NCBI RefSeq assembly: GCF_000259195.1
Contig: NZ_JH650760.1
Span: 1,775-49,152, forward strand
Origin: Pseudomonas donghuensis
GTDB taxonomy: Bacteria; Pseudomonadota; Gammaproteobacteria; Pseudomonadales; Pseudomonadaceae
Reading direction: 5' to 3'
DNA length: 47,378 nucleotides
This document shows positions 33,438 through 41,699 of the stretch, in pieces (position 1 is the stretch's first letter; every line of letters starts with the position of its first letter). Under the pieces are notes generated by a model. The model had not been told where the DNA came from, ran no database searches, and saw only the letters and a program-made list of their open reading frames with translations. A program made the position numbers and the translations under genes.

Positions 33438-33875
33438 TCAGCTTGGGATCATTGCAAAGCCGACGCCAAAGCGGTTCCAGGCGTTGATGGTGGCGATGGC
33501 CAGGGTCAGGTTGACCACTTCGGCTTCGCTGAAGTGCTCGAGCAGGGCGCGGTACTGGTGCTCCGGGGCGCGCTGGTCGGGCAGGCGGGTCAGGCTTTCG
33601 ACCCAGGCCAGCGCTGCCCGTTCGCGCGGGGTGAAGAATTCGGTCTCGTCCCAGACGCTCAGGGTCTGCAGGCGCGCTTCGCTTTCGCCGCTGTTGCGGG
33701 CATCGTTGGCGTGCAGGTTGACGCAGTAGGCGCAGCCGTTGATCTGCGAGGCGCGCAGGCGCACCAGCTCCAGTAGCGAGTTCTCAAGACCCGACTTGCC
33801 CAAGGCCATTTCCAGGCCGACCATCGCCTTGTAAGCCTCAGGGGCGTGTTTGGCCCATTCGATACGGTTGCTCAT
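33438..33875 (-). CDS. Carboxymuconolactone decarboxylase/AhpD-like protein
   Basis: A 145-residue all-helical protein. The AhpD-type active site is INGCAYCVNLHANDAR with CxxC and the following His; the preceding LENSLLELVRLRASQ helix is typical. Stand-alone members act as peroxidase-like or redox proteins; true 4-carboxymuconolactone decarboxylase activity is unlikely given the CxxC. It lies 102 bases downstream of a MocR regulator on the same strand, a common partnership, so MocR may control it. No T-run terminator follows. Confidence 0.9.
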   Translation of the reverse strand: MSNRIEWAKHAPEAYKAMVGLEMALGKSGLENSLLELVRLRASQINGCAYCVNLHANDARNSGESEARLQTLSVWDETEFFTPRERAALAWVESLTRLPDQRAPEHQYRALLEHFSEAEVVNLTLAIATINAWNRFGVGFAMIPS

Positions 33876-33911
33876 TGTTGCTCTCCGGTAAGGTCCGCGA
33901 CAGGCGGTGAT

Positions 33912-33928
33912 GGCGCTACCTTAGCGCC
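33912..33928. promoter_or_regulatory. Palindrome in the gap before the AhpD-like gene
   Basis: GGCGCTA-cct-TAGCGCC is a perfect 7-base inverted repeat in the 102-base gap between the MocR stop and the AhpD-like start. It could be an operator or part of a transcript end for MocR; no T-run follows. Confidence 0.35.
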
Positions 33929-33977
33929 TGGCCGGGCCAGCTCGAATAGCCAATTTTGCCCTTTGTCAGGAGGCCAA

Positions 33978-35408
33978 TCAGCCCAGGGCCTCGAGGACGT
34001 CGCGCAACCGGTCCAGGGCCGGGTCGATGTCCAGCCGATCAATGGCGCCAAAGCCCAGCAACAAGCCCTGGCGCACCGGTACCCGGGCATGGAAGGGCGC
34101 CAGTGAATACAGGCCGACCTCGACCTTGCGTGCCATGCTGATGAGAAATTCCACATCCAGATCCCCCTTGGCCAGGGCGCTCAGGTGATAACCGGCAGTG
34201 GCCGGCACCACCTCGAACCACGGCGCCAGGTCGCCGTACAGACGTGCCAGGATGCGTTCGCGGCGCGCGGCATAGACCTCGTGCACACGGCGGATGTGCT
34301 TTTGCAACGAGCCTTCGCTGATGAACTGCGCCAGGGCCCATTGGTTGAGGGTCGGGGTATGCCAGTCGGTCAGTTGCTTGGCAATGCAAAGCGCTTCGCG
34401 CAGCGCTTGAGGGGCGATGCAGTAACCCAGGCGCAGTTCTGGCAGCAGGGTCTTGGAGAAGGTCCTGACATAGGCCACCAGGCCATGATGGTCGAGGCTT
34501 TGCAACGAGTCGGTGGGCCGCCCTTCATAGCGAAACTCGCTGTCGTAGTCGTCCTCGATGATGATCGCGCCAAGCTGTGCCGCGCGCTCCAGCAGGGCCT
34601 GGCGCCGCGCCGGGCTCATCGGCATGCCCAGCGGGAACTGGTGTGACGGGGTGACATAGATCAGCCGCGTGCCTTGGGCGATCTGCTCGACGCACATGCC
34701 CTCGGCGTCGACCGGCACGCACTGCAGTTCGGCACCCTGGGCCAGAAACAACTGGCGTGCCGGGGTGTAGCCGGGGTCCTCCATGGCCACCTGGCAACCG
34801 GGCTCGATCAGCACCCGGGCGATCAGGTCCAGGGCTTGCTGGGCACCGTTGCACACCAGCACATCCTGGCTGCTGCAGCGCACGCCGCGAGCAAAGGCGA
34901 TATGCCGGGCAATCGCCTCGCGCAACTCTGGCAGGCCCTGATGGGCGCTGTAGCGGGCGCTGCTGTGGCGGATCTGGCGCAGGGCGTACTGGCTGCAGCG
35001 GCGCCAGTCATCGAAGGGGAACTGCACCTTGCTTGAGGCGCCGCCGATGAAGTCGTAGCGCAGGGTGGGCAGTTTGAGGTCCGCCAGCGGGTTGGCGCGG
35101 GCTCGCCATTTGGCCAGGGTCGCGGCGCTGGCCAGGGGGATGCTGGCGATAGGCGAGGGGCTGCGGGTCGTGGCCGGGGTGATGAAGGTGCCTTTGCCCA
35201 CCTGGCCGCAGAGCAGGTTGTCATAGGTCAGGCGCGAATAGGCTTCGGCCACGGTCTTGCGTGACACCCCCAGTTGTTCGGCCAGCAGGCGGCTGGGCGG
35301 CAGTTGTGTGCCGGCGGCCAGGCGGCCGCTGTCGATGCCGTCGCGCAACTGCTGGTAAAGCTGCTCGGCCAGGCCCTTGCGGCCTTGCAGGCTGATATGG
35401 AGTTCCAT
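33978..35408 (-). CDS. MocR/PdxR-type regulator (GntR HTH fused to aminotransferase fold)
   Basis: A 476-residue fusion of a GntR winged helix (residues about 10-75: LAEQLYQQLRDGIDSGRLAA with PPSRLLAEQLGVSRKTVAEA) and a class I aminotransferase domain. The PLP lysine is K319 in VRTFSKTLLPEL; the conserved IIIEDDYDSEFRYEG precedes it. Such regulators use PLP as effector or sensor. The ATG at 35408 has no good ribosome site, being preceded by ACC and a run of eight C on the coding strand, so weak or leaderless translation is possible. It may regulate the AhpD-like gene downstream or dkgB upstream. Confidence 0.9.
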   Translation of the reverse strand: MELHISLQGRKGLAEQLYQQLRDGIDSGRLAAGTQLPPSRLLAEQLGVSRKTVAEAYSRLTYDNLLCGQVGKGTFITPATTRSPSPIASIPLASAATLAKWRARANPLADLKLPTLRYDFIGGASSKVQFPFDDWRRCSQYALRQIRHSSARYSAHQGLPELREAIARHIAFARGVRCSSQDVLVCNGAQQALDLIARVLIEPGCQVAMEDPGYTPARQLFLAQGAELQCVPVDAEGMCVEQIAQGTRLIYVTPSHQFPLGMPMSPARRQALLERAAQLGAIIIEDDYDSEFRYEGRPTDSLQSLDHHGLVAYVRTFSKTLLPELRLGYCIAPQALREALCIAKQLTDWHTPTLNQWALAQFISEGSLQKHIRRVHEVYAARRERILARLYGDLAPWFEVVPATAGYHLSALAKGDLDVEFLISMARKVEVGLYSLAPFHARVPVRQGLLLGFGAIDRLDIDPALDRLRDVLEALG

Positions 35409-35552
35409 GGTGGGGGGGGCGTCCGCAGGCGTTTGTCTGCTGCTCAGGTTACCTGATTCGGCGCCGTTGAGCCCCCGGCGCAACGCCAATGCCCGCGGCC
35501 AGCAACACAACCTGCAGTACCTGAAACTGGCCCGGGTCTGCACCGACCGCGG

Positions 35553-36356
35553 TTAATCCCAGGCCGGCGCCAGGCCCTCGGGGCTGGTCAGGCGCAGGCC
35601 GCTGTCGAGGGCGGCGATTTTGCCCATGTCCTCATCGCTCAGCTTGAGCTCGCGGGCCTTGAGGTTGCCGGCCAGGTTCTCGCGCCGGGTCGAGGACGGG
35701 ATCACCGCATAGCCCAGCTGCATGGCCCAGGCCAGGGTCACCTGCGCCGGGGTGGCACGGTGTTGCGCGGCGATCTGCTGGATCACCGGGTCTTGCAGGA
35801 CCTTGCCGTAGCCCAGGGTCATGTACGAGGTCACGGCAATGCCCTGACTGTGCATGAAGTCCACCAGCGTGCGGTTCTGCAGGTATGGATGCAGCTCGAT
35901 CTGGTTGGTGGCGATGGCGTCTTTGCCGACCACCTCGATGGCCTGGCGCAGCAGGTCGATGGTGAAGTTGGACACCCCGATCTGCCGGGTCAGGCCCTGT
36001 TTTTGAGCTTCGGCCAGGGCGCCCATGAATTCGCTGACGGGCACTGCGCCCTTAGGCGATGGCCAGTGGATCAGGGTCAGGTCCAGGTAGTCGCTGCGCA
36101 GCTTGCCCAGGCTGTCCTTGAGGCTGGGGATCAGCTTGTCGGCGGCCAGGTTCTCGGTCCAGATCTTGCTGGTGATGAACAGCTGGTCACGGCCGATGCC
36201 GCTGGCGGCCACGGCCTGGCCGACTTCGGCTTCGTTGCCGTAGATCTGCGCGGTATCGACGGCGCGGTAACCGAGCTCCAGGGCGGTGGCCACCGAATCG
36301 ATTACCACCTGATCCTTGAGACGAAAGGTGCCGAGGCCGAGGGCGGGAATAGTCAT
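35553..36356 (-). CDS. dkgB: 2,5-diketo-D-gluconate reductase B
   Basis: A 267-residue NADPH-dependent aldo/keto reductase; the sequence follows E. coli DkgB over its whole length ([20 protein letters not shown], the ending [10 protein letters not shown]). Catalytic residues are D34, Y39 ([11 protein letters not shown]), K64 (ITSKIW) and H97 (LTLIHWPSP). E. coli members reduce methylglyoxal and other aldehydes in vivo. It is divergent from the TetR regulator at 36516, which probably controls it. The start follows AAGGAAC. Confidence 0.93.
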   Translation of the reverse strand: MTIPALGLGTFRLKDQVVIDSVATALELGYRAVDTAQIYGNEAEVGQAVAASGIGRDQLFITSKIWTENLAADKLIPSLKDSLGKLRSDYLDLTLIHWPSPKGAVPVSEFMGALAEAQKQGLTRQIGVSNFTIDLLRQAIEVVGKDAIATNQIELHPYLQNRTLVDFMHSQGIAVTSYMTLGYGKVLQDPVIQQIAAQHRATPAQVTLAWAMQLGYAVIPSSTRRENLAGNLKARELKLSDEDMGKIAALDSGLRLTSPEGLAPAWD

Positions 36357-36515
36357 TAGCGGGTTCCTTCAGTGCGGGCGTTGATAAACAAGGCGTGCAG
36401 TATTGCGACTGTGCACACGCAGAAAAATGCCCATCGCGGCACAACCTTTTTGCCTGCAGCGCACGAATGCCCCGGCAGTGGTAGCCTTGCAGGGTCAGTC
36501 GCAGCGGATTCGCCC

Positions 36516-37136
36516 ATGGCCCAGCACAAGCTCAGCATTCGTCAACGCAACGTTGACAACATTCTTCTTGCCGCCGAAAAGGTCTTTGCTGAAAAAGGCT
36601 TCGCCGGCACGGCCATGGCCGACATCGCCGAGGCCGCCGACCTGCCGCGCAGCAACGTGCACTATTACTTCAGCACCAAGGCCGAACTGTACCAGGCGGT
36701 GCTGTTCGGCCTGCTCGATGTGTGGAAGCAGGATGCCCTGTGCTTCGAGCTGTACGACGATCCACGCATTGTGCTGAGCAGTTACATCCGCGCCAAGATG
36801 AACCATTCGCGCACCCGGCCCCATGGCTCCAAGGTCTGGGCCAACGAGATCATCCATGGCGCGCCGAACCTTGGCGCAGCACTGGATGACCCGCTGTACG
36901 ACTGGGCGAAGATGAAGGAGGCGAAGATCCGCCAGTGGATCGAGGATGGGCGAATCCTGCCGGTGGAGCCATCGGGCTTGCTGTACATGATCTGGGCCTC
37001 GACCCAGCACTATGCGGATTTCAGCCACCAGGTGGGGCTGCTCAATGACCACCAGCCCTTGTCGGAGCTGCAGTTCGAGCGGGCGGTGCAGACGGTGACC
37101 AGTGTGATCCTCAGGGGTATCGGGTTGGAGCCCTGA
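36516..37136 (+). CDS. TetR/AcrR-family regulator
   Basis: A 206-residue repressor. The helix-turn-helix is at about 12-55 (VDNILLAAEKVFAEKGFAGT with AMADIAEAADLPRSNVHYYF). The C-terminal domain, with YIRAKMNHSRTRPHGSKVWA and FSHQVGLLNDHQPLSELQFE, resembles the RutR/YcfQ-type ligand-binding fold. Ligand unknown. It is divergent from dkgB across 159 bases, so dkgB is the likely target. The longer open frame from 36372 was rejected for lack of a ribosome site and because residues before 36516 are not HTH-like. Confidence 0.9.
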   Translation: MAQHKLSIRQRNVDNILLAAEKVFAEKGFAGTAMADIAEAADLPRSNVHYYFSTKAELYQAVLFGLLDVWKQDALCFELYDDPRIVLSSYIRAKMNHSRTRPHGSKVWANEIIHGAPNLGAALDDPLYDWAKMKEAKIRQWIEDGRILPVEPSGLLYMIWASTQHYADFSHQVGLLNDHQPLSELQFERAVQTVTSVILRGIGLEP

Positions 37137-37144
37137 TCAAAAGC

Positions 37145-37217
37145 ATCGCTGGCAAGCCAGCTCCCACAGGTACTGTGGATGCTGATCTTGTGGGAGCTGG
37201 CTTGCCAGCGATAGGGC
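37145..37217. repeat. Facing REP pair downstream of the TetR gene
   Basis: Units at 37145-37170 and 37188-37217 carry the same core (GCTGGCAAGCCAGCTCCCAC) in opposite orientation, 17 bases apart. They are nearly identical, so the pair makes a long imperfect hairpin in the convergent gap before the MBL-fold gene stop. Confidence 0.9.
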
Positions 37218-37225
37218 CCTGACCG

Positions 37226-38512
37226 TCAGAAGCTGAACTCCAGCTCCTCATACAAGGCTCCCGGTTCCAACCCATCGGTACTGTGCAACTCACTCTCCTT
37301 GCCCAGCGCCTCCAGCAACGGCCGCCGCGGCACCTCGGTGCCAGCCTCGGGGTTGCCATGCTTGCCGGGCATGGTCGACAACACACTGGTCAAACGCTGC
37401 GCCGTCCCGGCCTTGCCCCGTTTGTTGAAACCGCCCCAGAGGCTTTTTGGCGTGGCATTGAGGCTGCCATGGTGGCCGACCTTGTACAGGTCGACATCCG
37501 CCAGCAGCTGGCGAATGTCCGGGTGGCTCAAGGCATAACTCCAGTTCTCGATCTGCGCATCGCCCGGGAACAGCAGCTTCTTGCCCGCCACTTCGAACAG
37601 CAGGATCAGGCTGGTGTTGTTCATTTGCTTGTCCAGCGCAGTGACGATCTGCAGCAGTTGCTCGCCACGGGCTTCGCGCACCCGTCGGGCGATCCAGCGG
37701 CTGCTCATGGGCAGTTTGCTGCCACGCATCGCCGGGTAGTCGGCAAAGGGCCCCGGATCGTCGTCCGGCGGGTTGACCTGGGCATCGAGCAGTTGCCGGT
37801 GCAGGTGCCAGAACTCGGCCGGGTCACGGCTGCGCTGCTTGCGGATCGAGGCGCTCTGCTCGACCGTGGGCGGGCCGAGAATGTGCGTGCGCACGCCGGG
37901 CAGCAGCTCGGCCAGGACGTCCTCACTGCCGAAAAACGCATAAGCGTTGCGGGTGCCCATGCTCGCCAGGTTGTTGACCGCGCTGGCGTTGGAGATGTTG
38001 TCTTCGCCGATAAACCCCAGGCGCCGGGTCAGCTCCTCGGACAGCCCGTGCTTGCCCTGATCGAGCAGCTTGACCACGGCGCTGGCCAGGGCATTCATGC
38101 TCTTGAGGGTCTGGGCCATGCTGCGTGCGCCGAGCAGGCCGGGTTGTTCGGGGGCGCTGGCGTCTTCAGCCAGCTCAAGCTGTTCGGTCCAGGGTTGCAG
38201 CACCAGCTCCGGCGCCAGGCTGCGGATCACATCACCGCTGGCGGTGCCGGCGCGGTTGGTGGCAAAGCCGCTGATATGGTCGGCATGCCGGTGAGTCGCG
38301 ACCACCGCATCGAGCTTGCCCGCGCACTTGGCTTTGATGTCCTCGGCAATGGCCAGCAGGCGCTGGCCCTGGGCGACACCCTTGGGCATGCCCATGGAAC
38401 CGAAGTCGATCAGCACATGGCGGCGCACTGCGCCGGGGTAGTTGAAGCGCAGCAGGAAGCAGTCGCCAAAACCAACCTGATAGGCATAGAGGGTCAGGCT
38501 GGTCGGGCTCAT
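37226..38512 (-). CDS. ComEC-like MBL-fold metallo-hydrolase
   Basis: A 428-residue cytoplasmic metallo-beta-lactamase-fold protein without signal or membrane span. The N-terminal LTLYAYQVGFGDCFLLRF and VLIDFG (D36) lead to the metal motif H74-x-H76-x-D78-H79 in ATHRHADHISG. Further on, LLFEVAGKKLLFPGDAQIEN and YKVGHHGSLNATPKSLWGGF are the C-terminal metal and substrate blocks shared with the ComEC/Rec2 nuclease-like domain. Activity might be nuclease or phosphodiesterase, which is inference from the fold. The start overlaps the peptidase stop by 4 bases (ATGA), so the two are translationally coupled. Confidence 0.88.
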   Translation of the reverse strand: MSPTSLTLYAYQVGFGDCFLLRFNYPGAVRRHVLIDFGSMGMPKGVAQGQRLLAIAEDIKAKCAGKLDAVVATHRHADHISGFATNRAGTASGDVIRSLAPELVLQPWTEQLELAEDASAPEQPGLLGARSMAQTLKSMNALASAVVKLLDQGKHGLSEELTRRLGFIGEDNISNASAVNNLASMGTRNAYAFFGSEDVLAELLPGVRTHILGPPTVEQSASIRKQRSRDPAEFWHLHRQLLDAQVNPPDDDPGPFADYPAMRGSKLPMSSRWIARRVREARGEQLLQIVTALDKQMNNTSLILLFEVAGKKLLFPGDAQIENWSYALSHPDIRQLLADVDLYKVGHHGSLNATPKSLWGGFNKRGKAGTAQRLTSVLSTMPGKHGNPEAGTEVPRRPLLEALGKESELHSTDGLEPGALYEELEFSF

Positions 38513-40242
38513 GCTTGCTCCTCGCGCAGCGGTCCCACCTGCCAGGCACGCTGGCGGTGCAGTTGGGCCAGCGGGTTGCGCAGGTCCAGCTCGCCGTTGT
38601 CCAGGCCCGCCAGGTAGCTCAAGCGGCGCAACTGCCACTGGCCGTCATTGAGGGGGCGCTGGACGTGGTACTTGATGCGCCCGTATTGATCGAAAATCAG
38701 CGTGCCGGCGCCGTAGACGGTAAGGGCGTCGGTGGTCTTGATCCAGGCCGGGCGCGGACTGATGTTGCACACGCTCTTGAGCTCGGCGCCAAAGATGTTG
38801 GCCTTCATGATGTATTCGCAAACGCTCTCGCGCAGCAGCAGGCCGTCGGTGCCCAGGCGGATGCTCGGGCGCACCGACACCACCTGGGTGTAGGCCCGCT
38901 CGTCGATACCCAGCACCGCACGGTTCTCCCAGAGAAAGCGGAACACCTCTTCGTCGTCGCGCAGCATCGAGTCGAAGTGGCTGTTGCGGTACTGCACCTG
39001 GCCGTTGTCGGCAAAGCCATGCCAGCAGCCGTCGCTGTCGGTGCGCGCCGCTGGCGGGACAATACCGAAGGCTTCGAAGGTGGTGCGGATGATCAACCGG
39101 TAGTCGTAGCGCGAATCATCCGGAGCCACCTGGGCATCGACGGTGAGCAGGGCGGCCAGGTAGTCGCCGAACTCCAGGTCCAGCGGCGGGCAATAGTCCA
39201 GGGCGCGGATGGCGATGGTCAGCAACTGGTCGGCGGCCTTGGCGCCTTCCGCGACCACTTCGCGCAGGTTGTACAGGTTGTCGCCAAAATTGCCCAGTTC
39301 GCCCAGGCGCGCCACCCACAGGGCGAGCATGCTGCGCAGCATGGCGGCGGCGAAGATTTCGCCACGGTTGTGGGCTTCGGCAAACTGCTCGCCGCTAAGG
39401 TAATCGGTCGACGGCGGCAGCATCACCGAGCGGCGCAGGGCATTGGCACGCAGGCCTTCGAGCTGCTGGCCGAACTCTTCGCCGATACCGAACAGCAGCG
39501 ATTCGGCGAGGTTCTGCGGGCTCAGCTGATCGCCATTGAGCAGGCGCCGGTCGCCCTGCACGGTCAGTTCGATGCGCCCGCCACTGGTCAGGGCGAACTC
39601 GATGATTTCACGCAGGGAGAACACCGACAGCAGGGCCACGACATCGGCAAAGCCTTCGTGGAAGGCCGCCTGGTCTGGCCCCGAGGCGTTCATGAAGCCG
39701 CCGCGCAAGCCGTCGAGAATCGCGTGGGTGGCTTCGTGGGCGACGATGTCGTGGGACAGGCAGGTGAACACATGCTGGCCGTCCAGGCCCTTGAAGTAAC
39801 CGAACATCAGCGCCCGGTCAGCCCGTGAGTAAAAGGCGTTGGCTTCGACGAAGGCATGCGGCACCACATGCAACTGATGACCATCGAAGCCCCAGCCAAC
39901 CCGGCGCCCGAGGGCCATCTCGAAACGCGCCAGGGTGCGCATGACCACCGCATAAACGTGCTGGCAATGGAACGCCGGATTGCCCAGCAGCGCTTCGCCG
40001 GGCGGGTCGAAGGGGTCGATCATGCAGCCGCTGGCCGCGTCCTGCTGGTAGGCGTGGGCGTGATACAGCTGGTTGCGCGAGGCATCGAAGTCGACCACCT
40101 TCAGGCGGTAGCCGGTGGGCCCCAGGCCGAGGCTTTCCCGCGGCACGCTGACCCGGGCGAACAGCAGCTCGCCGCGGGCATTACGCACTGCAGGATCCTG
40201 GGCGAGGATGGTGAAGGTCTGGCTATTGGCTTTCACGACCAT
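38509..40242 (-). CDS. HExxH metallopeptidase of gluzincin type, cytoplasmic
   Basis: A 577-residue zinc-peptidase-like protein. The zinc site is H169-E170-A-T-H173 (DIVAHEATHAILDG) with a probable third ligand E196 in AAFHEGFADVVALL, spaced 22 residues on, as in gluzincins (thermolysin-like). The fold resembles M4-type domains, but no signal peptide, propeptide or membrane span is seen, so a cytoplasmic substrate is likely. The 360-residue C-terminal half is unassigned. The ATG at 40242 is 8 bases after AGGAG; a TTG at 40248 is too close to it. It is coupled to the MBL-fold gene downstream and preceded by the WG-repeat lipoprotein gene. Confidence 0.85.
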   Translation of the reverse strand: MVVKANSQTFTILAQDPAVRNARGELLFARVSVPRESLGLGPTGYRLKVVDFDASRNQLYHAHAYQQDAASGCMIDPFDPPGEALLGNPAFHCQHVYAVVMRTLARFEMALGRRVGWGFDGHQLHVVPHAFVEANAFYSRADRALMFGYFKGLDGQHVFTCLSHDIVAHEATHAILDGLRGGFMNASGPDQAAFHEGFADVVALLSVFSLREIIEFALTSGGRIELTVQGDRRLLNGDQLSPQNLAESLLFGIGEEFGQQLEGLRANALRRSVMLPPSTDYLSGEQFAEAHNRGEIFAAAMLRSMLALWVARLGELGNFGDNLYNLREVVAEGAKAADQLLTIAIRALDYCPPLDLEFGDYLAALLTVDAQVAPDDSRYDYRLIIRTTFEAFGIVPPAARTDSDGCWHGFADNGQVQYRNSHFDSMLRDDEEVFRFLWENRAVLGIDERAYTQVVSVRPSIRLGTDGLLLRESVCEYIMKANIFGAELKSVCNISPRPAWIKTTDALTVYGAGTLIFDQYGRIKYHVQRPLNDGQWQLRRLSYLAGLDNGELDLRNPLAQLHRQRAWQVGPLREEQA

Positions 40243-40286
40243 GGGCAACGCTCCTGTGCACCAGGCTCAAATCAGCGGAATTGCTA

Positions 40287-41108
40287 TCAGGGCAGCTTCA
40301 ACGGCTCGTATTCCAACGGCGTTTCATTGCCCTGGCGGTCGATCCGGTAATGCTTGCCGTCGCGTTGGACGATGGCCTGGCCGTCACGGAAAAAACCGGG
40401 TCTGTCGTAGAGATAGGGCAGCACCACCTTGCCGCTAAGGTCGACAAACCCCCATTTACCTTCCTTGGCCACGCTCAGCAGGTTGTCGTTGATCAGCCGT
40501 CCGCCCCAGGTATTGTAGGCGATGCCGTCGTATTCGAAAGGCAGCACCACTTTGCCGGATGTGTTCATCAGGCCGCTTTTTTTGCTGGCGCTGTCGTTCA
40601 GCAGCACATAGCCCTTCTCGGTAATGGGCCGCGAGCTGAAGCGCAGGGGGATCACCTGCTTGCCCTTGCGGTTGATCATGCCGTACAGGTTGCCTTTGGC
40701 GACCACCGCCAGGTCGTCCTTGGCTTCATCGAAACTCTCGACCCAGTCATAGTCGAAGGGCACCACGGTGCGGCCCCGGGTATCGATGTAGCCGCATGCG
40801 GAAGACGTCAGGCAGACGCCTGCCAGGCCATCGCTGAATGGTCCGGGGCGCTTGTAGAGGGCTGGGATGACCAATTGCCCCTTGCGGTCCATGTAGCCCC
40901 ATTGGTTGTTGATGCGAACCGCTGCCATGCCTTCGTGGTAGACCGGTTGCAGCTCGATGGACGGCGCAACGATGACCTTGCCGCTGGCGTCTTTGAGGCC
41001 ATACAGGCCATTTTCCTTAAAACTGACCGGGTCGGCGGGGGTAGTGCTGCACGCTGCCAGGGCAGCGCCCAGGCACAATGACGGGAGGGCGCGAAATAAA
41101 GCCTTCAA
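40287..41108 (-). CDS. WG-repeat lipoprotein
   Basis: A 273-residue exported lipoprotein. The likely start is TTG at 41108 with AAGGAA upstream, giving MKALFRALPSLCLGAALAAC with lipobox LAAC; the longer open frame begins with a non-signal sequence. The mature protein consists of about six WG-type repeats of roughly 35-40 residues (for example GLYGLKDASGKVIVAP, WGYMDRKGQLVIPALY, GYIDTRGRTVVPFDY, WGFVDLSGKVVLPYLY). These beta-repeats usually mediate binding, often to cell surface partners. It lies on the same strand as the peptidase, 44 bases upstream. Confidence 0.85.
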   Translation of the reverse strand: MKALFRALPSLCLGAALAACSTTPADPVSFKENGLYGLKDASGKVIVAPSIELQPVYHEGMAAVRINNQWGYMDRKGQLVIPALYKRPGPFSDGLAGVCLTSSACGYIDTRGRTVVPFDYDWVESFDEAKDDLAVVAKGNLYGMINRKGKQVIPLRFSSRPITEKGYVLLNDSASKKSGLMNTSGKVVLPFEYDGIAYNTWGGRLINDNLLSVAKEGKWGFVDLSGKVVLPYLYDRPGFFRDGQAIVQRDGKHYRIDRQGNETPLEYEPLKLP

Positions 41109-41185
41109 TTCAGTGCATTCCTTGGCAAGGCGAGGGTAGGGCAAGGCATGCACCTTAGCCGATCGCGCCGGCCTTGCCCAGCCAC

Positions 41186-41665
41186 TCAACCGCGGGCGAA
41201 GGCCTCAAGGCCGGCGCCTTCGAGGCGGTAGCGGACCCATTCATCCTGGGGCAGGGCACCCAGGGACTTGTAGAACTGGATGGCAGGCTCGTTCCAGTCC
41301 AGCACGCTCCACTCCAGGCGCCCGCAGCCGTTCTCGCAGGCTTCGATGGCAATATGGCGCAGCAGCTGTTTGCCGGCGCCGCCACCGCGTTGCTCGGGGG
41401 TGATGTACAGGTCTTCGAGGTAGATGCCGTTGCGCCCCAGCCAGGTCGAATAGCTGTAGAAGTACACCGCATAGCCGATGGCCTGGCCGTCGCGCTCGCA
41501 GATCAGGCTCAGGGCCTTGGCGCCGTCATCGAACAGGGTGCGCTCGATGTCGGCCACGGAAGCGATCACCTCGTGGCGGGCACGTTCGTAGTCGGCCAGT
41601 TCAGTGATGAAGGCGAGGATCTGGGCGGCGTCGTCGCGCCGGGCAGGGCGGATGGTCAGGCTCAT
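41186..41665 (-). CDS. GNAT-family N-acetyltransferase
   Basis: A 159-residue acetyl-CoA-dependent acetyltransferase. Motif A, IYLEDLYITPEQRGGGAGKQ, followed by LLRHIAIEACENGCGRLEWS, is the typical CoA pyrophosphate loop and helix; VLDWNEPAIQFYKSLGA is motif B. This resembles the diamine/spermidine acetyltransferase-like group but the substrate is unknown. The ATG at 41665 opens MSLTIRPARRDDAAQ, the normal first strand. Confidence 0.92.
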   Translation of the reverse strand: MSLTIRPARRDDAAQILAFITELADYERARHEVIASVADIERTLFDDGAKALSLICERDGQAIGYAVYFYSYSTWLGRNGIYLEDLYITPEQRGGGAGKQLLRHIAIEACENGCGRLEWSVLDWNEPAIQFYKSLGALPQDEWVRYRLEGAGLEAFARG

Positions 41666-41699
41666 GGCAGGCTTCCGGCAAGTGAGGTAATCGCCCATG

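Noticed and set aside
37145..37217. CRISPR-like or tRNA-like repeat
   Set aside because: The repeated units are facing palindromes of REP type with irregular spacing; there is no array and no clover-leaf pattern.
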